38,935 bases of DNA from Gammaproteobacteria bacterium (GTDB lineage: Bacteria; Pseudomonadota; Gammaproteobacteria; UBA6429; Thiohalophilaceae): assembly GCA_030594815.1 (NCBI GenBank), contig JAUVEN010000013.1, positions 1-38,935 on the forward strand, read 5' to 3'. Both the position numbers and the translations under genes were made by a program. The notes below the pieces were generated by a model. That model saw nothing but the letters and a program-made list of their open reading frames with translations, did no database searches and was not told the origin of the DNA. Below are positions 34,095 through 38,935 of this stretch, piece by piece; the first letter of the stretch is position 1, and each line of letters begins with the position of its first letter.

Positions 34095-34127
34095 GTAAGC
34101 ACTTACATACATAATAAGATGTATGTA
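34095..34127. promoter_or_regulatory. Overlapping palindromes upstream of the hybrid kinase
   Basis: TACATACAT (34104-34112) and ATGTATGTA (34119-34127) are perfect 9-bp inverted arms around AATAAG. They overlap a second dyad GTAAG-CA-CTTAC (34095-34106). The site is about 112-144 bp upstream of the kinase ATG in a 198-base gap. No T-run suits a terminator, so an operator is more likely. Confidence 0.45.
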
Positions 34128-34181
34128 GAAATTTATGAATAAGCCAGCATTAGCTTATGATGTTAAAGGTCTGAATAGATT

Positions 34182-35105
34182 TTATTGCTCTGATTTTGGC
34201 GCCTGGTGAACAACCGCAGCAGCAAAGATTTGTTCTGCATCGACGGCATCAAATGAGTATTTTTGCATACAGAACTCACAAACAACATCAATTGACTCTT
34301 CTTCTTTTAAAATATCATGTACTTCTTCCACACCTAAGGAACGTAACATATTTCCCACCCTGTCTCGCGAACAGGAACAACGAAAGGAAATGGATTCCGC
34401 ATCAAACATGCGAACATCTTCTTCGTGATATAAGCGATGAATAATCTCTTCGGCATCAAGCTGTAATAGCTCATCACCTTTAATCGTTGATGACAGCTGT
34501 TGAATGCGATTCCATCCATCCAAATCAATATTTTCTTCAGACACGTCAAATGAAAGAATATTAGACGTTGATTTTACTTTTTCAGTATCCGGCAATTTTT
34601 GGATAAGCAGACCCGCAGCTTGTTGTTCATCTGCAGCCAACCACAGGTCGGTATCCAGTTGTTCGGAACGAAGTAAATAATCTGTTAGTGCCGCTGCGAG
34701 ATTTTCACCTTTTAATGCAACAATGCCCTGATAACGTTCACCCTGTTCCGGCTCAAGCGTGATAACCAGTCTTGCATCACCAAAAAGGCCCTGAAGCGAA
34801 CTATCTGAAAAATTACTGTGTCCTTCTTTTACTGTTGCTGTTGCACGTAACGTTTTTTCACTGGTGCCTTCAACAACCAATAAACTTACTGGTCCATCAC
34901 CCTGAATTTGTGCAATAAGCTGACCTTTAAATTTAAGTGTAGCGAGCAGCAAACTAACAGCAGACATTAACTCACCTAATATTTTTTGTACCGGTGCAGG
35001 ATACGAGTGACGCTCCAGAATTGCTTGCCAGGTTGCGTCAAGATGTACCAGTTCACCACGCACGGCAAGGTTTTCAAACAGGAATCTTTGCAGGGTATCT
35101 TTCAT
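34182..35105 (-). CDS. hslO: Redox-activated chaperone Hsp33
   Basis: A holdase chaperone switched on by oxidation of its zinc-binding cysteines. N-terminal blocks: DTLQRFLFENLAVRGELVHL and LLATLKFKGQLIAQIQGDGP. The C-terminal zinc site is CSC (RCSCSRDRVGNML) with CEFC downstream. Length 307 residues, slightly longer than E. coli Hsp33. It lies 28 bases downstream of the diguanylate cyclase gene on the same strand and may be cotranscribed. Confidence 0.95.
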   Translation of the reverse strand: MKDTLQRFLFENLAVRGELVHLDATWQAILERHSYPAPVQKILGELMSAVSLLLATLKFKGQLIAQIQGDGPVSLLVVEGTSEKTLRATATVKEGHSNFSDSSLQGLFGDARLVITLEPEQGERYQGIVALKGENLAAALTDYLLRSEQLDTDLWLAADEQQAAGLLIQKLPDTEKVKSTSNILSFDVSEENIDLDGWNRIQQLSSTIKGDELLQLDAEEIIHRLYHEEDVRMFDAESISFRCSCSRDRVGNMLRSLGVEEVHDILKEEESIDVVCEFCMQKYSFDAVDAEQIFAAAVVHQAPKSEQ

Positions 35106-35133
35106 AAAACTTTCTATTTATTAATTCAGTTAG

Positions 35134-36252
35134 TTAGAAACAAACAACCTGGTTACGGCCTTCACGTTTAGCTTTATACATTGCTTTATCGGCATTGTTT
35201 AAAAGCAGTTCAAGATCATACTTATCATCAGAGGCAACTCCAATACTGACCGTTATAGAAAAATATTCATCATCTATATGAACAGGATTATCGGCGATCC
35301 AGCTTTTTAATTTTTCAGCAACAAGCATTGCATCATTAACATTAGTACTTGTCAGCAAAACTGCAAATTCTTCACCACCAATTCGTCCAATAACATCCGA
35401 GGCACGTGTTAAATTTTGCAGTATTTGAGACAAATGTTGTAATGCTGCATCACCTGAAGCGTGGCCATGTGTATCATTTATATTTTTAAAGTGATCCGCG
35501 TCAATAATTATAGCCGAAACAGGGTGTTCATGGCGTTTACAATACTCGACTTGATTTTTTGCTAACTTAGTAAAAGCTCGTCGATTATTTATTCCTGTTA
35601 GCATATCAATACTAGCTAACCTTTCTGCTTCTTCTTTTGCTCTGCCAAGAGCATGCGTCAACATATAACTAAAATGTAAGGAGTCAGAAAGCACAAGCGT
35701 TGCCCTATATGCTGAAACCATAAAAATAATTCCAAGAGCAGACATCATTATCGAGGTATTATTACCTAAATACAAAAACCAAAGAATAGTGGGTAATAAT
35801 ATTATGGCTACAGTTGATACAGAGAAATAACGAATAGCAGAATAAACTGTCAGTGCGGAACCGGCCATTCCCATTAATATAAAATAAGTAATCGTTTGAT
35901 AAAGAAAAGATAAATTATAACTAAGTAATAGTGCCCCAACACCCCATATGGATGACGACATCATCAGTGTAATAAAATAAGGTCTTTCCCATTTAAGCAC
36001 CTCATCTCCCTGAGGATCTCTGTGACGATAGGTAAAAAAAAGAAATAGACGAAGAAAAGAGGAAAGAGCTACTATGCCCAACCAGATGAACAACAAATTG
36101 TTATCCATTTTAGGCCATAAGATACCGACATAAATAAATGCCGCAATAAGGCTAAAAAAAACGGCCGGAAAAGATTGATGATACAAAAGTTTTAATTTGT
36201 CCGACTGGACATTTTCATCAAAACTTCTGTAATTATTAATTAAGTCAGACAA
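35134..36252 (-). CDS. Membrane diguanylate cyclase (GGDEF)
   Basis: Makes cyclic di-GMP from two GTP. The first 195 residues contain about six hydrophobic helices (for example FFSLIAAFIYVGIL, IWLGIVALSSFLRLFLFF) with no extended sensor domain. The C-terminal GGDEF domain starts near 213 and has an active-site GGEEF (292-296). An inhibitory I-site RASD (283-286) lies five residues upstream, so product feedback is likely. The DMLTGINNRRAF block is intact. Length 372 residues. It precedes hslO. Confidence 0.92.
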   Translation of the reverse strand: MSDLINNYRSFDENVQSDKLKLLYHQSFPAVFFSLIAAFIYVGILWPKMDNNLLFIWLGIVALSSFLRLFLFFTYRHRDPQGDEVLKWERPYFITLMMSSSIWGVGALLLSYNLSFLYQTITYFILMGMAGSALTVYSAIRYFSVSTVAIILLPTILWFLYLGNNTSIMMSALGIIFMVSAYRATLVLSDSLHFSYMLTHALGRAKEEAERLASIDMLTGINNRRAFTKLAKNQVEYCKRHEHPVSAIIIDADHFKNINDTHGHASGDAALQHLSQILQNLTRASDVIGRIGGEEFAVLLTSTNVNDAMLVAEKLKSWIADNPVHIDDEYFSITVSIGVASDDKYDLELLLNNADKAMYKAKREGRNQVVCF

Positions 36253-36358
36253 TAACTACGTCCTATGCGAAAATTTTTTATTATTAATCACTATAGCAGA
36301 ATTAATATGTTTGACGAGACTTCTGTGATTTAAAATTAAGATTTTAATACTAAGAAAT

Positions 36359-36415
36359 CAGGAGAACTTCAAGATAAACTGAGTGCACATGAATCACTCT
36401 CTCAGAATCCTCCTG
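36359..36415. other. Structured region downstream of gatB
   Basis: CAGGAG (36359-36364) mirrors CTCCTG (36410-36415), enclosing GAGTG/CACTC (36381-36385, 36395-36399) and CTGAG/CTCAG arms. It lies just past the gatB stop and could help end its transcript, though there is no clear T-run. Confidence 0.35.
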
Positions 36416-36425
36416 GTTATATTTT

Positions 36426-37859
36426 TTATTTAAGCTTGTCACGAATAAGCTGGTTTAATTGACCAGGATTAGCTTTACCTTTTGACGCTTTCATACACTG
36501 ACCAACAAAGAAACCAAGCACTTTTTCTTTACCTGCTTTAAATTGTTCAACTTGTTCCGGGTTAGCAGCGATAATTTCATCCACAATCGCTTCAATCTCA
36601 CCCGTGTCGGTGATTTGTTTTAAACCTTTGCTTTCAATGACTGCATCCGCATCTTTACCTTCACCTTTCCATAATGCTTCAAAAACTTGTTTAGCAATTT
36701 TCCCAGAGATAGTATTGTCTTTAATTCGCGTGATCAATAACGCTAACATTTCTGCATTTACAGGACTTGCAGTGATATCTACATCTTCTTTATTAAGATA
36801 ACCTGATAACTCACCTATCACCCAGTTAGCCGCTAATTTTGCATCACCACATTTTGTTGCAACTGCTTCAAAGTATTCCGCTGTTTCACGGTTAGTCACT
36901 AACGTATTTGCATCGTCTTCTTTTAAATCAAAACTTTTTATGAAGCGTACTTTTTTTGCATCTGGTAATTCAGGTAGCGTTGTACGAATTTCTTCAACGA
37001 ATTCTTGTGTAATCTTTATTGGTAACAAATCGGGGCAAGGGAAGTAACGATAATCATTTGCTTCTTCTTTTGAACGCATGGAACGCGTTTCATTTTTATC
37101 TGAATCATACAAGCGTGTTTCCTGTACGACTTTACCACCGGCTTCAATCAAATCAATTTGACGTTCAATTTCAATGTTTATTGCACGTTCTACAAAACGG
37201 AAGGAGTTAATATTTTTTAACTCAGCACGTGTACCAAATTCTTTTTGCCCTTTAGGACGCACTGAAACGTTAGCATCACAACGGAATGAACCTTCCTGCA
37301 TGTTGCCATCACTAATACCAATGTAACGCACCAATGAATGCATTTTACGCATGTAAGCCACCGCTTCTTTTGCTGAACGCATATCTGGCTCAGAAACAAT
37401 TTCAAGTAACGGAGTACCGGCACGGTTAAGATCAATTCCCGTCATACCCTGGAAGTCTTCATGTAACGATTTACCCGCATCTTCTTCCAGATGCGCACGG
37501 GTAACCCCAATCACTTTCTTTGTGCCATCCTCTAAATCAATGGTTAACGTACCTTTACCAACGATTGGAAAATCCATTTGTGTAGTTTGATAGCCTTTTG
37601 GTGAGTCAGGATAAAAATAGTTTTTACGATCAAACACCGAGATCAAACCAATTTCAGCATCTAACGCTAAACCAAATTTTACGCCCATCCTGATGGCTTC
37701 TTTATTTAATACAGGCAGCACTCCCGGCAAACCCAGGTCAACCGCACATGCTTGAGTGTTTGGTTCTGCACCATACGCCGTTGCTGCGCCAGAGAAAATT
37801 TTACTTTTCGTCGCAAGCTGCGTATGAATCTCTAAACCAATAACTGTTTCCCATTCCAT
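36426..37859 (-). CDS. gatB: Asp-tRNA(Asn)/Glu-tRNA(Gln) amidotransferase subunit B
   Basis: Part of GatCAB, which amidates mischarged Glu-tRNA(Gln) and/or Asp-tRNA(Asn). The N-terminus [23 protein letters not shown] is cut short here; family motifs include [36 protein letters not shown] and the C-terminal YqeY-like tail [20 protein letters not shown]. Length 477 residues. It follows gatA on the same strand with an inverted-repeat element between them. gatC is not visible and should lie beyond gatA outside the window. Confidence 0.95.
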   Translation of the reverse strand: MEWETVIGLEIHTQLATKSKIFSGAATAYGAEPNTQACAVDLGLPGVLPVLNKEAIRMGVKFGLALDAEIGLISVFDRKNYFYPDSPKGYQTTQMDFPIVGKGTLTIDLEDGTKKVIGVTRAHLEEDAGKSLHEDFQGMTGIDLNRAGTPLLEIVSEPDMRSAKEAVAYMRKMHSLVRYIGISDGNMQEGSFRCDANVSVRPKGQKEFGTRAELKNINSFRFVERAINIEIERQIDLIEAGGKVVQETRLYDSDKNETRSMRSKEEANDYRYFPCPDLLPIKITQEFVEEIRTTLPELPDAKKVRFIKSFDLKEDDANTLVTNRETAEYFEAVATKCGDAKLAANWVIGELSGYLNKEDVDITASPVNAEMLALLITRIKDNTISGKIAKQVFEALWKGEGKDADAVIESKGLKQITDTGEIEAIVDEIIAANPEQVEQFKAGKEKVLGFFVGQCMKASKGKANPGQLNQLIRDKLK

Positions 37860-37895
37860 AATTCTTAAACCTTTATATAATTCTTAAACCCCTTC

Positions 37896-38034
37896 AACGC
37901 AAAGGCGCGAAGAGCGCAGAGAACCGCAAAGAAAAAACATTATTGCTTGTTCTCGTATACACTATAAATTCTCTCAACTTATGACAAAATAAATAAAACC
38001 TTTGCGTTTCTTTGCGCCTTTGCGCCTTTGCGTT
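37896..38034. repeat. Inverted-repeat element of a second type between gatA and gatB
   Basis: Exact 13-bp outer arms AACGCAAAGGCGC (37896-37908) and GCGCCTTTGCGTT (38022-38034). The arms continue imperfectly as GAAGAGCGCAGAGAACCGCAAAG and TTTGCGTTTCTTTGCGCC. The middle is AT-rich and non-coding. The design is like the GCCACGAAGG elements but the arm sequence differs. Confidence 0.8.
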
Positions 38035-38043
38035 AGGTTTTAA

Positions 38044-38935
38044 TTACTTAAACGCATCTGGCATTTGTGTATGCCAGTCAGTATTTTGTTGATATTGATG
38101 TGCAACATTGAGTAAACGTGATTCATCAAAGTAATCACCAATAATCTGCAGTCCAACGGGCATCTTATTTGAGAAACCACATGGCACGGACATACCGGGT
38201 AAACCGGCGAGGTTTGTTGCTATGGTGTAGATATCTGATAAATACATTGATACGGGATCGTCTGATTTCTCGCCTGCTTTAAATGCAACCTCGGGAGAAG
38301 TTGGCCCCATGATGACATCAACTTTTTCAAATGCAGCTTTAAAGTCATCGCTGATTAAACGACGAATTTTTTGTGCTTTTAAATAATATGCATCGTAATA
38401 ACCAGCGGATAAAGCATAAGTCCCGATCATAATACGACGTTTAACTTCTTCACCAAAACCTTCGCCACGACTGCGTTTATATAAGTCTTCTAAATCTTTT
38501 GGATCATCACAGCGATAACCAAAACGCACACCATCAAAGCGTGAAAGGTTCGATGAACATTCAGCGGGGGCTATTACATAATAAGCAGGAACGGATAAGT
38601 GCGAGTTCGGTAAACTGATATCAATAATTTCAGCACCCATTTTTTTATATTCTGCGATAGCTTCTTCAACGACTTTCGCTACGCCCGCATTTAAACCTTC
38701 ACCAAAATATTCTTTGGGTAAACCGATTTTTATACCTTTTAAAGATTGGCTTAAGTTTGCAGTGTAATCGGGCACTTCTTTATCAACACTGGTGGAATCT
38801 TTTTCATCAAAGCCCGACATAACGTTTAACATTAATGCAGAATCTTCAGCTGTTTTGGTAAAAGTACCGGCTTGATCCAAACTCGACGCAAACGCGATCA
38901 TGCCGTAACGTGAAACACGGCCATAGGTTGGTTTT
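38044..38935 (-). CDS. gatA: Glu-tRNA(Gln)/Asp-tRNA(Asn) amidotransferase subunit A, 5' end outside window
   Basis: The amidase subunit that releases ammonia from glutamine for transamidation. Only about the last 297 residues are present; the frame is open through base 38935, reading [21 protein letters not shown], so the ATG at 38901 is internal and not the start. Further motifs: [24 protein letters not shown] and the C-terminal [14 protein letters not shown]. The catalytic Ser-cisSer-Lys region lies mostly outside the window. It is upstream of gatB in the usual gatCAB direction. Confidence 0.95.
   Translation of the reverse strand, partial: KPTYGRVSRYGMIAFASSLDQAGTFTKTAEDSALMLNVMSGFDEKDSTSVDKEVPDYTANLSQSLKGIKIGLPKEYFGEGLNAGVAKVVEEAIAEYKKMGAEIIDISLPNSHLSVPAYYVIAPAECSSNLSRFDGVRFGYRCDDPKDLEDLYKRSRGEGFGEEVKRRIMIGTYALSAGYYDAYYLKAQKIRRLISDDFKAAFEKVDVIMGPTSPEVAFKAGEKSDDPVSMYLSDIYTIATNLAGLPGMSVPCGFSNKMPVGLQIIGDYFDESRLLNVAHQYQQNTDWHTQMPDAFK

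Noticed and set aside
1-38935. CRISPR array or defence system
   Set aside because: There is no regularly spaced direct-repeat array and no cas, restriction or toxin genes. The repeats seen are inverted elements at irregular intervals.

Overview
The window looks like chromosomal DNA of an AT-rich gammaproteobacterium. The block hemA-prfA-prmC, diverging from TPR-lolB-ispE-tRNA-Gln-prs-rplY-pth-ychF, is a typical gammaproteobacterial arrangement, and gatA/gatB, hslO and the Ctc-type rplY agree. The genus cannot be fixed from this sequence; a marine Thiotrichales or Piscirickettsiaceae-like lineage is only a guess.

Bases 1-18052 form a formate dehydrogenase and pterin-cofactor island. On the minus strand are a DUF3305-DUF3306-multi-[4Fe-4S] operon (6304 to 3439) and a second operon of a TorD-like chaperone, a 67-residue Tat-signal protein and the catalytic subunit of a membrane-type formate dehydrogenase (3262 to beyond base 1). 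The catalytic subunit uses cysteine, not selenocysteine. Diverging from these is moaA-fdhD-(HTH/periplasmic-binding-like regulator). Next come a Cache-domain histidine kinase and an NtrC-type sigma-54 activator on the minus strand. Diverging again is tupABC (tungstate uptake)-mobA-mobB-moeA. Together these genes import the metal, build and load the bis-MGD cofactor, sulfurate it, mature the enzyme and sense a signal.

The most interesting result is regulatory. Four good -24/-12 (sigma-54) promoters precede the torD-fdhA, DUF3305, moaA and tupA transcription units. At about 50-120 bp upstream of them lie copies of a GTCA-N3-TG(T/A)C-like motif, paired in each control region. This is what an NtrC-type enhancer-binding protein needs, and the only such protein in the window is encoded between the target operons. 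I infer a two-component, sigma-54-driven regulon for tungsten/molybdenum formate dehydrogenase.

Bases 18053-31006 are mostly housekeeping genes with unusual inserts. These include several composite inverted-repeat elements (outer arms of the GCCACGAAGGACACAAAGAA type), a GxxExxY gene lying between two directly repeated arms, a dispersed 40-bp core repeat, and a Rieske-like membrane-anchored protein that has lost all four cluster ligands but kept the two disulfide cysteines.

Bases 31059-38935 hold moeB, a hybrid sensor kinase whose HPt-like tail lacks the phosphoacceptor histidine, hslO (Hsp33), a membrane diguanylate cyclase, gatB and a 5'-truncated gatA, with one more inverted-repeat element between gatB and gatA.
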